DNA from: UBA1447 sp964568955
Lineage (GTDB): Bacteria > Bacillota > Clostridia > Oscillospirales > Acutalibacteraceae
Assembly: GCA_964568955.1 (NCBI GenBank)
Contig: CAZMSM010000040.1
Coordinates: 1-20,626 of the forward strand
DNA length: 20,626 bases
Direction: 5' to 3'
How positions within the stretch are numbered: the first letter of the stretch is position 1; each line of letters starts with the position of its first letter. Under the pieces are notes generated by a model that saw nothing but the letters and a program-made list of their open reading frames with translations, made no database searches and was not told where the DNA came from. Below, piece by piece: positions 1 through 9,500 of this stretch. Made by a program: the position numbers and the translations under genes.

Positions 1-1788
1 ATGAAGAATGACGGCCGCTACCTTTATACCGTTTCAAACGGTATGGAAGTTAACATTTACAGTTTGTTGCCGGCGGATAATATGAAGTTGGCTTCAACGA
101 TTCAATTCGGCCCCGGTCCGGACCAAAATGAATATGTCAACAGCCTTTTTGTCAAAGACGATTTGCTGGTGGTGTTCAGTCAGGTCAATCAATACACAGC
201 ATATGAACAGACGACCACCAAGCAAGCTCAAACGCAGTCGGGCGAAAGAGTAAGCGTTCCTACTCCCGGTGAAGACGGCAACGAGGGTCAAGAAAGCCCC
301 GGCGGTAGCGAAGGGGCAGACAGTGTTGAACCCACAATGGCTCAGGAAGCCCCCGATGCGCAGATTGATATCGCACCGGCGCCCGATTATTACCGTGGTT
401 ATCTTAGTGACAGCAGTATCAGCGTTTGCACGGTTTATGACATCAGTAACAGACAGGCACCAAAAGAGATAAAGCGGTTTTCGCAAGACGGAAGTTTTAT
501 TTCCGCAAGGCTTATTGGCAGTGAGCTTTATGTGCTGAGTTCCTATGCGGTCAGTTTATACACGGATGCAAAGTTGGACGATATCTGCATCCCCATGGTT
601 GGTGTGGACGGGGAAAGTCAACGTATCCCCGTGAGGGACATCAGCATTACAGAAAACCCCGAACCGAGCTATCTGGTAGTTTGCGGCATCAAGCTTGACG
701 ATTTAAAGGCCGCACCGGACAAAAAAGCCGTGCTCGGCGGCGGGGCGGAAGCCTATTGTACGCCCGACAGCCTCTTTGCCTCAAGGACCGTATACAGCTC
801 TTCCGGACTGATAAATGACACTGATTATTTTACCGAGATTTACCGCTTCGCTATTGGCGGAGGCAAGGTTGAGTATAAAAATTCGGGCAAGGTGGCCGGT
901 CACGTTCTCAACCAGTTTTCCATGGACGAACACAAGGGCTATTTTAGGATTGCCACAACACAAGGCGACTGGCAAAAAACCAGTAGCAATGTGTTTGTGC
1001 TCAACAAGGAGCTTGAGATTGTCGGTAAGGTGGAAAACATTGCCCCAAAGGAACGAATTTTTGCGGTGCGTTTTATGGGAGATGCCGGTTATGTGGTGAC
1101 CTTTGAGCAAACAGATCCGTTGTTTGTGATTGATTTGGCGGACCCCAAGGCACCCAAAATCACAGGCGAGCTAAAAATACCCGGTTTTTCAACATACCTG
1201 CACCCGGTTACGGATAACCTGCTTTTTGGTATTGGGCAAAACGGTGACGAAAACGGAACGCTCCCCGGCATCAAGCTTTCGCTGTTTGATGTAAGCGACC
1301 CGGCCAGCCCCAAAGAAGTCGATAAGCTGATTATCCAAGGCAACAGTTCGACCCAGGCGATGAACAACCACAAAGCATTTATGGTTTACCCGGAAAAGGC
1401 GATTTTCGGCATACCGGTCTTGCGCTACAACACCTATGTTTATTACGACGGGAACCCGGCAACGGACAATTCGGCGACCAACAACTTTTCAAGCAGTGGG
1501 GCGGAATACATGGTTTCTTCCTTTGAAACCTTCACCGTCCAAGACAGCAAAATTGTCCCTGTGATGAGTTATAGGGAAAACATTGGCCGACTTGATAACA
1601 ACTATAATTTCAGTGGAATGAGCAGAGGCACCTATGTGAACGACACGATTTACACCCTCTCCGCCATGGCCCTGACCTCTTTTGACATGGCAAGCGGCAA
1701 GATACTCGGGGCGCTTAAAGTGACACCGCCGGCTAATTACCACGACGACTACTACTATGGTGCCCGCGAGCCTTTTATGGCTGATTAA
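1..1788 (+). CDS. Secreted beta-propeller domain protein (5'-truncated)
   Basis: The reading frame is open from the first base, and its first residues (MKNDGRYLYTVSNGMEVNIY) match the interior of the Beta_propel family (secreted proteins with a C-terminal beta-propeller). The true start and signal peptide or anchor therefore lie upstream of the window, and the ATG at base 1 is probably an internal methionine. Visible are recurrent blade-like segments such as ELYVLSSYAVSLY, GYVVTFEQTDPLFVIDLADP and NLLFGIGQNGDENG, each followed by D-x-x-DP-x-x-PK turns. A low-complexity acidic Gly/Pro/Glu-rich linker sits at about residues 72-125, between the first strand group and the main propeller. The stop is TAA at 1786-1788. 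No catalytic motif is visible; members are usually described as surface proteins of unknown ligand. It is followed 53 nt later by a lipoprotein gene, probably in one operon. Family call is good; function is unknown. Confidence 0.8.
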   Translation: MKNDGRYLYTVSNGMEVNIYSLLPADNMKLASTIQFGPGPDQNEYVNSLFVKDDLLVVFSQVNQYTAYEQTTTKQAQTQSGERVSVPTPGEDGNEGQESPGGSEGADSVEPTMAQEAPDAQIDIAPAPDYYRGYLSDSSISVCTVYDISNRQAPKEIKRFSQDGSFISARLIGSELYVLSSYAVSLYTDAKLDDICIPMVGVDGESQRIPVRDISITENPEPSYLVVCGIKLDDLKAAPDKKAVLGGGAEAYCTPDSLFASRTVYSSSGLINDTDYFTEIYRFAIGGGKVEYKNSGKVAGHVLNQFSMDEHKGYFRIATTQGDWQKTSSNVFVLNKELEIVGKVENIAPKERIFAVRFMGDAGYVVTFEQTDPLFVIDLADPKAPKITGELKIPGFSTYLHPVTDNLLFGIGQNGDENGTLPGIKLSLFDVSDPASPKEVDKLIIQGNSSTQAMNNHKAFMVYPEKAIFGIPVLRYNTYVYYDGNPATDNSATNNFSSSGAEYMVSSFETFTVQDSKIVPVMSYRENIGRLDNNYNFSGMSRGTYVNDTIYTLSAMALTSFDMASGKILGALKVTPPANYHDDYYYGAREPFMAD

Positions 1789-1841
1789 CCGACAGAACAA
1801 CAGGCATAACGCCTAACTTAATTAATAGAAGGAGAACAATC

Positions 1842-2243
1842 ATGAAAAGAATCATAGCGTTTTTTATGTCACTTATCTTGTTTTTTGCAGGGCTTTTCTC
1901 CGCTTGTGATGTCGCAGGCACAAAGTGGTCACTCAGCGACTGGTCGGCGACCATTGCCGGCCCGGGAGATTATTCTGTAACGTTGGAGTTTGATAAAAGA
2001 ACATTTTCGGGGCGCTCTGCCGTCAATTCTTACGGCGGTGATTATATCACTTTACCCGGGGACAAGATTAAAATCAGCGGGATTTTCCAAACAGAGATGG
2101 CCGGCCCACCCGAGGCCATGCAGGCGGAAAGCACTTACTTTGACTTGCTCGGCAAGGTCGAAAAATATACAATAAAGGACGATACGCTCACCCTGCTGGA
2201 CAAAAACGGTGACGAACTGCTGACCTTTGAAAAAATGTCATAA
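1842..2243 (+). CDS. META-domain lipoprotein (HslJ-like)
   Basis: A 133-residue protein with a strong AAGGAG ribosome binding site at 1829-1834. The N-terminus has a K-R start, a hydrophobic stretch and a lipobox ending at Cys22 (FSAC), so it is expected to be exported and lipid-anchored. The remainder fits one META domain: W-x-L near residues 29-31, then SAVNSYGGDY (about 59-68), a T/E-M-A segment, a conserved E-S-T-Y-F-D-L-L block, and a terminal D-x-L-T-L-L-D-K-N-G-D-E-L-L-T-F strand. META-domain proteins such as HslJ are small beta proteins linked to stress or drug tolerance without a known catalytic activity. The gene lies 53 nt after the beta-propeller gene with no obvious promoter between, and a rho-independent terminator follows 30 nt after its stop, so it is likely the last gene of that operon. 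Confidence 0.75.
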   Translation: MKRIIAFFMSLILFFAGLFSACDVAGTKWSLSDWSATIAGPGDYSVTLEFDKRTFSGRSAVNSYGGDYITLPGDKIKISGIFQTEMAGPPEAMQAESTYFDLLGKVEKYTIKDDTLTLLDKNGDELLTFEKMS

Positions 2244-2274
2244 TTCGGATGCATGACAGCTCCAATAAACAGCG

Positions 2275-2310
2275 AAAAGACGTGTTTTGTAAGAAACACG
2301 TCTTTTAATT
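2275..2310 (+). terminator. Rho-independent terminator after META lipoprotein gene
   Basis: A perfect 13-bp inverted repeat: AAAAGACGTGTTT (2275-2287), a 6-nt loop TGTAAG, and AAACACGTCTTTT (2294-2306). The right arm ends in four T and is followed by AATTTATT. It closes the beta-propeller/META operon. Because the left arm begins AAAA, the reverse orientation would also have a short T-run. Confidence 0.85.
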
Positions 2311-2332
2311 TATTGAGGAATTTTTGCGGCAT

Positions 2333-2350
2333 AAGCTTCGGCTTGATTTT
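2333..2350 (+). other. Short UUCG tetraloop hairpin
   Basis: AAGC-TTCG-GCTT (2333-2344) forms a short stem capped by the very stable cUUCGg tetraloop and is followed by GATTTTAT. It lies between the main terminator and the beta-galactosidase promoter and could be a weak backup terminator. Confidence 0.3.
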
Positions 2351-2362
2351 ATCAATGTAGCT

Positions 2363-2391
2363 ATGCAATAACATACGAAATATGTTATAAT
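2363..2391 (+). promoter_or_regulatory. Extended -10 promoter of the beta-galactosidase gene
   Basis: A consensus TATAAT lies at 2386-2391 and is preceded by TG at the extended -10 position (2383-2384, TGTTATAAT). No good -35 hexamer stands 16-18 bp upstream (ATGCAA/TGCAAT), which is typical for an extended -10 promoter. Transcription would start near 2398, giving a leader of about 65 nt to the ATG at 2463. Confidence 0.6.
2368..2388. promoter_or_regulatory. Candidate operator: 8-bp dyad over the -10 box
   Basis: ATAACATA (2368-2375), 5-nt spacer CGAAA, TATGTTAT (2381-2388) is a perfect 8-bp inverted repeat with 21-bp span. It covers the spacer and the first three bases of the TATAAT box, the usual place for a repressor site. 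The cognate regulator is not in the window. Confidence 0.45.
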
Positions 2392-2462
2392 TGCCGTAGA
2401 CAAACAACTTATCCATGCGCATATGTGCCATGGTATTGATATTGTGAAAGGATGTCGCTTAA

Positions 2463-5400
2463 ATGAAAAAGAATATGCAGTATTGGGAGGACCCCCACAT
2501 GATTGGCGAGAACAAAGAGGATGCCCATAACCTTGCCTTGCCATACGACAATTTTGACACGGCTGCTGCAGGTGGCGAAAGTCCTTATAAAAAGAGTTTG
2601 AACGGCGTGTGGAAGTTTTATTGGCAAATGGGGTTGGAGACAATGCGGTCCGACTACCGCTTAGCGGATTTTGACGACCGCACATGGGACAATGCCGATG
2701 TGCCATCCGTTTGGCAGCTCAACGGTTACGGCAAACCGGTTTATTTGTGCAACTCCTACCCGAGCGTGGTTTCGTCAAGAAAAAGCAAAATTCCGACCAT
2801 CAATCAAAAGCAAAACGAACTCGGCGTTTACCGCCGTAGCTTTACGGTGCCCGGTAACTGGGACGCCAGAGAGGTATTTTTGCACTTTGGTGCAGTGAAA
2901 GCGGGCTTTTTTGTTTACCTCAACGGTGAAAAAGTCGGTTATTCGCAAGGGTCCATGACCCCTGCCGAGTTCAGAATTACCGATTTTTTAAAAGCCGGCG
3001 AAAATCAAATAACACTTGAAGTATTTCGTTATACGGACGGGACCTATCTTGAAGACCAAGACATGTGGTTCCTTTCCGGCGTTTACCGCGAGGTCTACAT
3101 TTATGCGGAAAAGAAGCTTTGTATCAAAGACTTTTTCGCAAAGGCAACGCTTGACGAAAAATATACCGATGGCTTGCTTGACCTCGAGCTAACCCTGCAC
3201 AATTACAGCGAAAACCCGGAAGATGTTGAGGTTGAAGCGTGGCTAGTTGACGACGACAAACAGACACTCATGAACACCGTTGAAAGCAAGGCGGCACCGG
3301 GGCAAAGCAAGCTAGAAGTCAAGCACGTTGTCGAAAATGTTCGGCAATGGTCGGCGGAAGCGCCGAACTTATATAAACTTGTTCTCGTGCTCAAACAAGG
3401 CGACAAAATGCTCTCTTTTAAGAGTGTTCGAATCGGTTTTAAACTGGTTGAAATTAAAGGTAACGTGTTGATGGTAAACGGGCGCCGCTTAATCATCAAA
3501 GGCGTTAATCGCCACGACTGGGACCCGGACCATGCTTGGGCAGTGCCGCGCGAGCGCTATTATCAAGATTTGTATTTGATGAAAAACGCCAATATTAATG
3601 CCGTGCGCACGAGCCATTACCCGGATGACTTGCTGTTTTATGACATATGTGACGAAATCGGTTTGTATGTAATGGATGAATGCGACATGGAAACCCACGG
3701 TGTCCGTCGTAAAAATGTACCGGGCGATAATCCTTGCTGGAAAGACGCGGTGGTGGATAGAATGCAAAGAATGGTTCTGCGCGACCGTAGCCGCGCGAGC
3801 GTGTGCTTTTGGTCGCTCGGCAACGAAGCCGGTGACGGGGAGAACTTTTTGCACATGCAAAAGGCGGCCCGTGCGCTGGACAACACCCGCCCGATTCATT
3901 ACGAAGGCTATTATGACCTGACAAACTCCGATTTCATCAGCAGAATGTACCCGCTGAGATCAGTTGTGAAGAAGTTGCGCAACCAAGAGGCCCTTAAAGA
4001 AAACATTATCGACAGTGTCGCGAACGCCCTCGCGGCGGATAACAAGCCCGTCCCTGCGGAAATGTATAAGACAAAGCCTGTCATTTTCTGTGAATACGCG
4101 CATGCCATGCAAAACAGTTTGGGCAATTTTCAAGAGTATATGGATGATTTTGAAAAGTATGAGCATATGTGCGGCGGTTTCATTTGGGACTATGTGGACC
4201 AAGCCATCCGAGTTTATGAGGATGGGGTTGAAAAGTGGCTCTACGGCGGTGATTTTGACGAGGGCAGAACCAACTATTATTTCTGCGCCAACGGCATCAT
4301 CGGGGCGGATAGGCAGCCGCACCCCTCCTACTATGAAGTGAAAAAGGTATATGCCAACCTCAAGGTGAATGCAGTTGATTTACCGCGGGGCCTTGTGAGT
4401 GTCCAAAACAAAAACCTGTTTATTTCACTTGATGACTACCAGCTGAAATGGACGGTGACCGTTGACGGCACAGTGGTTCAAGAGGGCATGGTGGACAGCC
4501 TCAAGGTTGCCCCTCTATCCGCTGAAGAAATAACTTTGCCGTATGATTTAGAAACATTGCCGGCGGGCGAGGCACTGCTGAGTGTTTCCTTTATAACAAA
4601 GACAGATAAACCATGGGCACAGGCCGGTTATGAACAAACCTTTGACCAGTTTATATTAGAAAACCAACCGACGGCGCAAAAACTTCAGGCCCAAGGTAAG
4701 ATTGAGTTTACGAAAAGCGGGCATACGGTTCGCTTGACCGGCAGAGGCTTTGCCGCAAAAATAAAAGGAGGCTCATTGGTTTCCCTCGAGTATGCGGGGC
4801 AAGAAATGCTCGATAGCGCACAGCCGATGACACCCAACTTCTTCAGACCCCTTACGGACAACGATAGGGGGTACCTCAACTTCGTGCCCAAGATTGTAAG
4901 AATTCATCCGCTCTACCAATGGGACAGAACAAGCAGGCAAATTAAAGCCGTGAGTGTTCGGGCCAAAAGGCTCGCCGACGGGCAAGTGGAAGTCAGCGTC
5001 AAGTGGTTTGCACCCTTTGCGAGCGGTGTTCGTACCGTTTATCTCTTTGATGCGGTCGGTCGCGTAAGCGTCAAACACTGCGCAGCCGGTATTTTTTTAC
5101 CGCTGTTAAAAGTAGGTTTGAGGACGGGCATTGACTCGCAACTGAGTAACGCAAAGTTTTATGGAAGAGGACCGCACGAAACCTATTGTGACCGCAAGAC
5201 AGGTGGGAAAATAGCCGTTCACCAAATGAAAGTCGCCGAGCTTGAGCACAGATATATGCGCCCGCAGGAAAATGGTAATCGCACCGATGTGCGTAGCCTG
5301 CAACTGACGGGGGAAAACGGCAAGGGTATTACCATCAAAGCGCCGGCGGGCAAGCAGTTTAACTTTAGTGCGGGCTACTACTCGCAGGAAAAGCTTGAGG

Positions 5401-5573
5401 CGGCCAAGCATCTTTATGAATTGAAAGCCGACCAACATATCACTTTGAACCTTGACGCCGCACAAAGGGGCGTCGGTGGGGATTTACCCGGCAACACCAT
5501 GTTACACCCGCCCTATAAAATGGGCTCCTTCAAAAAGTACTGTTTTGAATTTACCATTTCGCCCAAAGAATAA
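2463..5573 (+). CDS. lacZ: Beta-galactosidase, glycoside hydrolase family 2 (LacZ type)
   Basis: A 1036-residue protein, the usual length for LacZ-type GH2 enzymes, which hydrolyse terminal non-reducing beta-D-galactosides. Domain order: sugar-binding jelly roll (about 45-215, with WDNADVPSVWQL and GVYRRSF), Ig-like GH2 domain (about 218-325), TIM barrel (about 330-640), and C-terminal Bgal_small_N-type domain (about 740-1033, with NFFRPLTDNDRG). The acid/base glutamate is E455 in SLGNEAGDG and the nucleophile E544 in IFCEYAHAMQNSLGNF. GVNRHDWDPDHAWA and RTSHYPDD are also family motifs. No signal peptide is seen, so it acts in the cytoplasm on imported oligosaccharides. The start is supported by AAAGGA at 2447-2452. 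The next gene begins 55 nt after the stop without a terminator, so they are probably co-transcribed. The exact substrate cannot be read from sequence. Confidence 0.93.
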   Translation: MKKNMQYWEDPHMIGENKEDAHNLALPYDNFDTAAAGGESPYKKSLNGVWKFYWQMGLETMRSDYRLADFDDRTWDNADVPSVWQLNGYGKPVYLCNSYPSVVSSRKSKIPTINQKQNELGVYRRSFTVPGNWDAREVFLHFGAVKAGFFVYLNGEKVGYSQGSMTPAEFRITDFLKAGENQITLEVFRYTDGTYLEDQDMWFLSGVYREVYIYAEKKLCIKDFFAKATLDEKYTDGLLDLELTLHNYSENPEDVEVEAWLVDDDKQTLMNTVESKAAPGQSKLEVKHVVENVRQWSAEAPNLYKLVLVLKQGDKMLSFKSVRIGFKLVEIKGNVLMVNGRRLIIKGVNRHDWDPDHAWAVPRERYYQDLYLMKNANINAVRTSHYPDDLLFYDICDEIGLYVMDECDMETHGVRRKNVPGDNPCWKDAVVDRMQRMVLRDRSRASVCFWSLGNEAGDGENFLHMQKAARALDNTRPIHYEGYYDLTNSDFISRMYPLRSVVKKLRNQEALKENIIDSVANALAADNKPVPAEMYKTKPVIFCEYAHAMQNSLGNFQEYMDDFEKYEHMCGGFIWDYVDQAIRVYEDGVEKWLYGGDFDEGRTNYYFCANGIIGADRQPHPSYYEVKKVYANLKVNAVDLPRGLVSVQNKNLFISLDDYQLKWTVTVDGTVVQEGMVDSLKVAPLSAEEITLPYDLETLPAGEALLSVSFITKTDKPWAQAGYEQTFDQFILENQPTAQKLQAQGKIEFTKSGHTVRLTGRGFAAKIKGGSLVSLEYAGQEMLDSAQPMTPNFFRPLTDNDRGYLNFVPKIVRIHPLYQWDRTSRQIKAVSVRAKRLADGQVEVSVKWFAPFASGVRTVYLFDAVGRVSVKHCAAGIFLPLLKVGLRTGIDSQLSNAKFYGRGPHETYCDRKTGGKIAVHQMKVAELEHRYMRPQENGNRTDVRSLQLTGENGKGITIKAPAGKQFNFSAGYYSQEKLEAAKHLYELKADQHITLNLDAAQRGVGGDLPGNTMLHPPYKMGSFKKYCFEFTISPKE

Positions 5574-5628
5574 ATAGCCCAAAAACTCTACCGAAAGACA
5601 ACGTCGGCGTGCGGAGGAAGCTTGCTTT

Positions 5629-6447
5629 ATGAACGCAGTGGTTTTTGATATACAGCGGTTTTCCATCGACGATGGGCCGGGCATTCGAACTGTCATTTTC
5701 TTTAAGGGCTGTAATATGCGGTGCAACTGGTGTCATAACCCTGAATCCCTGCACCCCTATGCCGAAATTATGTTTTTTGCGCAAAAGTGTATCGCTTGCG
5801 GCAAGTGCTTTGAGGCATGCGAAAAAAACTGCCACTTTCTTTCGGGCGGAAAACACTTTTTTGACAGAAGCCTTTGCGACAATTGTGGCCGCTGTGCCGC
5901 TGTTTGTTATGCAGACGCGCTTACCGTTGCGGGAAAGAGCATGACGGTTAGTGAAGTCGCTGCCGAAATAAAAAAAGATGATTTGTTCTATCAAAACTCC
6001 GGCGGCGGTGTCACTTTTTCGGGGGGAGAACCGCTTTTGCAAGCGGATTTTTTGCGAGAGTTGCTCGTGGAATGTCAAAAAGCGGGTATCCATTGCGCGG
6101 TGGAAACGGCAGGCAATGTGCCCTGGGCAGCGTTTGAAAAAATTCTGCCCTTCACAGACCTATTTCTGTACGACATCAAAGTTGTTGATGAAACCCTTCA
6201 CAAAAAAGTCACCGGCAACGACAATCGGCGCATCATTAACAACCTAAAAAAGCTTGCAAAAACCGGAGTGGAAGTTTGGCTAAGAACGCCTTTGATTCCG
6301 GGTATTAACGACACACCGGCACAAAGCGAGCGTGTCACAGAATTACTCGCTTGCCTTGATAGCATTCGGACACATGTCGTTTTGCCCTACCACAACCTTG
6401 GCGAAGGCAAGTACGAAAGCCTTGGGTTGCCAAAGCCTGTTCTTTGA
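5629..6447 (+). CDS. Glycyl-radical enzyme activating enzyme (radical SAM, PflA-like)
   Basis: A 272-residue radical-SAM protein of the class that abstracts hydrogen from a glycine of a partner glycyl-radical enzyme, using S-adenosylmethionine and a 4Fe-4S cluster. The N-terminal FSIDDGPGIRT is a signature, followed by the cluster motif C28-x3-C32-x2-C35 (CNMRCNWC). Two ferredoxin-type sites follow: C54/C57/C60/C64 and C83/C86/C89/C93, as in the activases of glycerol dehydratase, choline lyase and similar enzymes rather than classical PflA. SGGGVTFSGGEPLLQ (124-138) is the SAM-binding GGE region. The ribosome binding site is GGAGGAAG at 5613-5620. No glycyl-radical enzyme is present in the window. 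The protein stops just after the YHNLGEGKYESLG motif, about 30-40 residues earlier than most relatives, so a short or frameshifted C-terminus is possible. It is probably in one operon with the beta-galactosidase. Confidence 0.88.
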   Translation: MNAVVFDIQRFSIDDGPGIRTVIFFKGCNMRCNWCHNPESLHPYAEIMFFAQKCIACGKCFEACEKNCHFLSGGKHFFDRSLCDNCGRCAAVCYADALTVAGKSMTVSEVAAEIKKDDLFYQNSGGGVTFSGGEPLLQADFLRELLVECQKAGIHCAVETAGNVPWAAFEKILPFTDLFLYDIKVVDETLHKKVTGNDNRRIINNLKKLAKTGVEVWLRTPLIPGINDTPAQSERVTELLACLDSIRTHVVLPYHNLGEGKYESLGLPKPVL

Positions 6448-6503
6448 ACAATCTCAAAAAAATGCGTTCAATCGTGAATAAAATCTGCAAACAAAACAAG
6501 AAA

Positions 6504-6533
6504 CAACGCCCCGACCTGATGGTCGGGGCGTTG
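6504..6533. terminator. Bidirectional terminator between convergent genes
   Basis: A perfect 13-bp stem, CAACGCCCCGACC (6504-6516) and GGTCGGGGCGTTG (6521-6533), with loop TGAT. On the minus strand it is followed by a T-rich stretch (TTTCTTGTTTTGTTTG), so it mainly terminates the cohesin protein gene ending at 6547. It also lies 57 nt after the activase gene and can stop plus-strand transcription, though no T-run follows in that direction. Confidence 0.8.
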
Positions 6534-6546
6534 CCGTTCGAAAGGA

Positions 6547-9500
6547 TTAGTTGACTGTTATATCGAATGCTTGAATTGCGTCATACTTACCAAACGATGC
6601 CGAGCTCTTTACGAGTACGGATATGGTGTAGTCGCCTGCTTTTCTCGGTATCCATACGCACTGCTGATTGACAGAATAATTCTGAAGTGTTGTCGTTCCC
6701 ATCGCAGAGTCATGGACATAGAACTTGTAAAGCAAGGCTTGGCCGTTTGTGCTTGTGGCCGAGGCTCTGATGGCGATTGGTGTTCTAGCCGTCGCATCGC
6801 TGTTGAGCTGTGCTTGGTTAATGCTTATGTTGCTTACCTGTGCTTTTTTATTATCAGGGTCTGGGTCTGTGACAGTTGTATCAACATTGCTCAACGCTTC
6901 GTAGGAGCCTGCATTTGTGCCTTTTGCTCTGACTTGTATGGTGTAGTCGCCCACTCTCGCGGGGGTCCAAGTCAAGGTGTTGCTCAGGCTCCAATCCTTT
7001 ACAAGTACCCACCCTTTTGCGTCGTATCTCCAGAAGGAGTACTGTACGGATGTATCACCGATATTGATGATGTTCGCCGATGCGGTAAATGTTACCGCTG
7101 TACCTGTCGGGACATTTGCAAGCGGCCTATTTGCAGCGAGGGTGACCTTCGATGATGGTGGGTCGACAGGTCCCGGTGCTAACTTCCACTGTGCCGTGTA
7201 GGTTGTGGGGAGAGCGGGGACGGTGGCCGGTAAAGCCGGTACCCAGCCATCGAGTACATAGCCGTCTCGTGTAACGCTTGGGGCGGTCATCGGTCGACCG
7301 GGGATTTGAAGATTTGCCGTATCGCCTGTGCCGCCGTTTGCGTTAAAGGTGATGGTGATAGCCGCCGGAAGGTCGTTGATATTGATCCACTGTGCCGTGT
7401 ATGTTGTGGCAACTTCCGGAACGGTGGCCGGTAAGGGCGGGTTCCAACCGTTGAATACGAAGCCTGCTCGCGTAAGGGTTGGGGCAGTTATCGGTTTGCC
7501 GGGGATTTGATTACCCGCCGTGCCGCCTTGGCCGCCGTTTGCGTTAAAGGTGATGGTGACAGGGTCCGGATCAGGGTCAGGGATGACGACCGGAGCGGTT
7601 CGAGCAATCTCGATTGTTCTGACATAGGCGTCATCATAAGCATTGCCTATGAGTGTTACACCCGTCCGGTTTACAAAACCAAACACTTGGTAGATACCGG
7701 GCTGTGCAACGGTGTATTCAATGTTCCCTGCGGTTTGAATCAACCCTGAGGTAACGATAGGGGGCTTGCCCGATTCGCCTATTCTATACCAGAAGGAGCC
7801 GTTCATGAAGGCCGGGTTAATCTTAATCGTTTTGCCTGTTGCCGTGAGTTCCATGCTGTTTATCGTACCGTAATTGATCCCTTCGGTTGAAGAGTAAAGC
7901 TGGAACTGCACTTCTTGCGTGTCACTCGTTGAGCTGTTTTGAGCCTTTAATATTACCGTGTACGTTCCGGTACTCAGGTCCGATATGTCCCAATTGAACC
8001 TGTTTGTGTTGGGGATAAGCACCGGTGGGTCAACGGGCTGCGTAACGGTAGAACCTTTGATGGTTGAGCTTGCCGTTGCCGAATAGGTTACGCCGGTGTC
8101 CTTGTTACAAATGACGGACATCAATACATTGGCACCGTCTTTGATTTCTTTAATTTCCGTTTCCTTTGCATATACGCCGTCAACAAGAACCTTTGTAATA
8201 ACAACTTCACCAACATCTAAGGGGGTGTAGGCATCTCTTACCTCGCGCAGGAAGTTGTAGCCCGCGTCAGCCACTCGGACTGCAATTGTGTAGTTTTTAT
8301 CGGGGGAATCAAATTCGTCGATGATGAAATTGATGCTACCGTCAGGCTGCTCAATTCCTGCGCTACCCGGCATGTAAGACTGTGATAAAATCCATTGGTC
8401 GGTCTTTACATCTGCCACACCGTCAAGCAGGGTGTCGCTTTTAACGCTTTGATTGCTCCATATTTGGTATTGCGTGTCCGCAGTCCAACTTTTTATGTTG
8501 ACAATCATTTCGCCCACGCCTTTTGTAACGGTGACTTCCGTACCGGTTTGTATCCATTGTGCCGTGTATGTTGTGTCCTCACCGGGGACATTGACCGGTA
8601 AAGCCGGGAGCCAGCCTGCGAGCAAGTAGCCTTCTCGCATAACCGCCGGTGCTGTCAGCGGTGTGCCGGCCACCATGGATGTCGGCCCCGCGCCACCTGT
8701 GCCGCCGTTGGCATCAAAGGTAATCATAAAATTACCCGAAGCCGACCACTTGGCATACAAAGTAACATCGCCAAGGACTGTGTAGGGTGCTTCAACCTTA
8801 TTGATTAGTCCGGCCTCGGCATACCATCCATCAAAGTTGTAATTGGTTCTGGTTGGGATGGGTAGCGTCGCTTGCACATGACCGTAAGGACGTGTCCAAC
8901 TTGATGTCCCGTTGCCGCCATTAAGTTCAAAGGTAATGGTGTAAGTTTTGATGGCCCACTGTGCCGTCAGGGTTGCGGTTGAACCGAGTGTAGGCCCAAA
9001 GGTGTAGGTTTTTGTCGCCGCATTAAAGGAGCCTTGCCCGGTACCTAATGACCAACCGGTAAAATTGTACCCTGTTCTTGTCGGGTCGGCAATTGTTTTG
9101 GTTGTGTTATAGTTTTGCGTATAATTTTGAGGTGTTGTAAAAATTTCCCACGTGCCGCCGTTTGGATTAACGGTCAGTTGGTGGTCGTTGAGTGTCCATT
9201 TTGCCGTGCATGTCAAGTCGTATGACGGCATAAATGCGGGCACGTCCGGTAGCCAACCTGCAAAGGTATAGCCTTCCTTGGTCGGTGCGGTCGGTGCCGT
9301 TACGGCGGTGTTGTAGTCTTGCGTGATACCTGCAACAGATGTGCCGCCGTCGGAATCAAAACTGATGGTATATTCGTTAATGTCCCATTGTGCAACGCAC
9401 GCGGTATCCGTTGCGGGCATCGTTTCCGGTACGGCCGGCAACCATTTGTTAAAGGTGTAGCCTTCTTTACTCGGATTGCCCGGTGGTGTTATTGCAGAGC

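Noticed and set aside
2463..6447. A complete sugar-uptake operon with transporter
   Set aside because: No permease, ABC or PTS component is encoded in the window; only the hydrolase and an activase are present.
6571..7155. 194-codon plus-strand frame opposite the cohesin gene
   Set aside because: Cys-rich, low-likelihood protein lying antisense to repeats of a clear gene; a shadow frame.
7183..7560. Regular DNA repeats resembling a CRISPR array
   Set aside because: They are about 190 bp apart, in frame, and encode InlB-type protein repeats; no short constant repeat with unique spacers.
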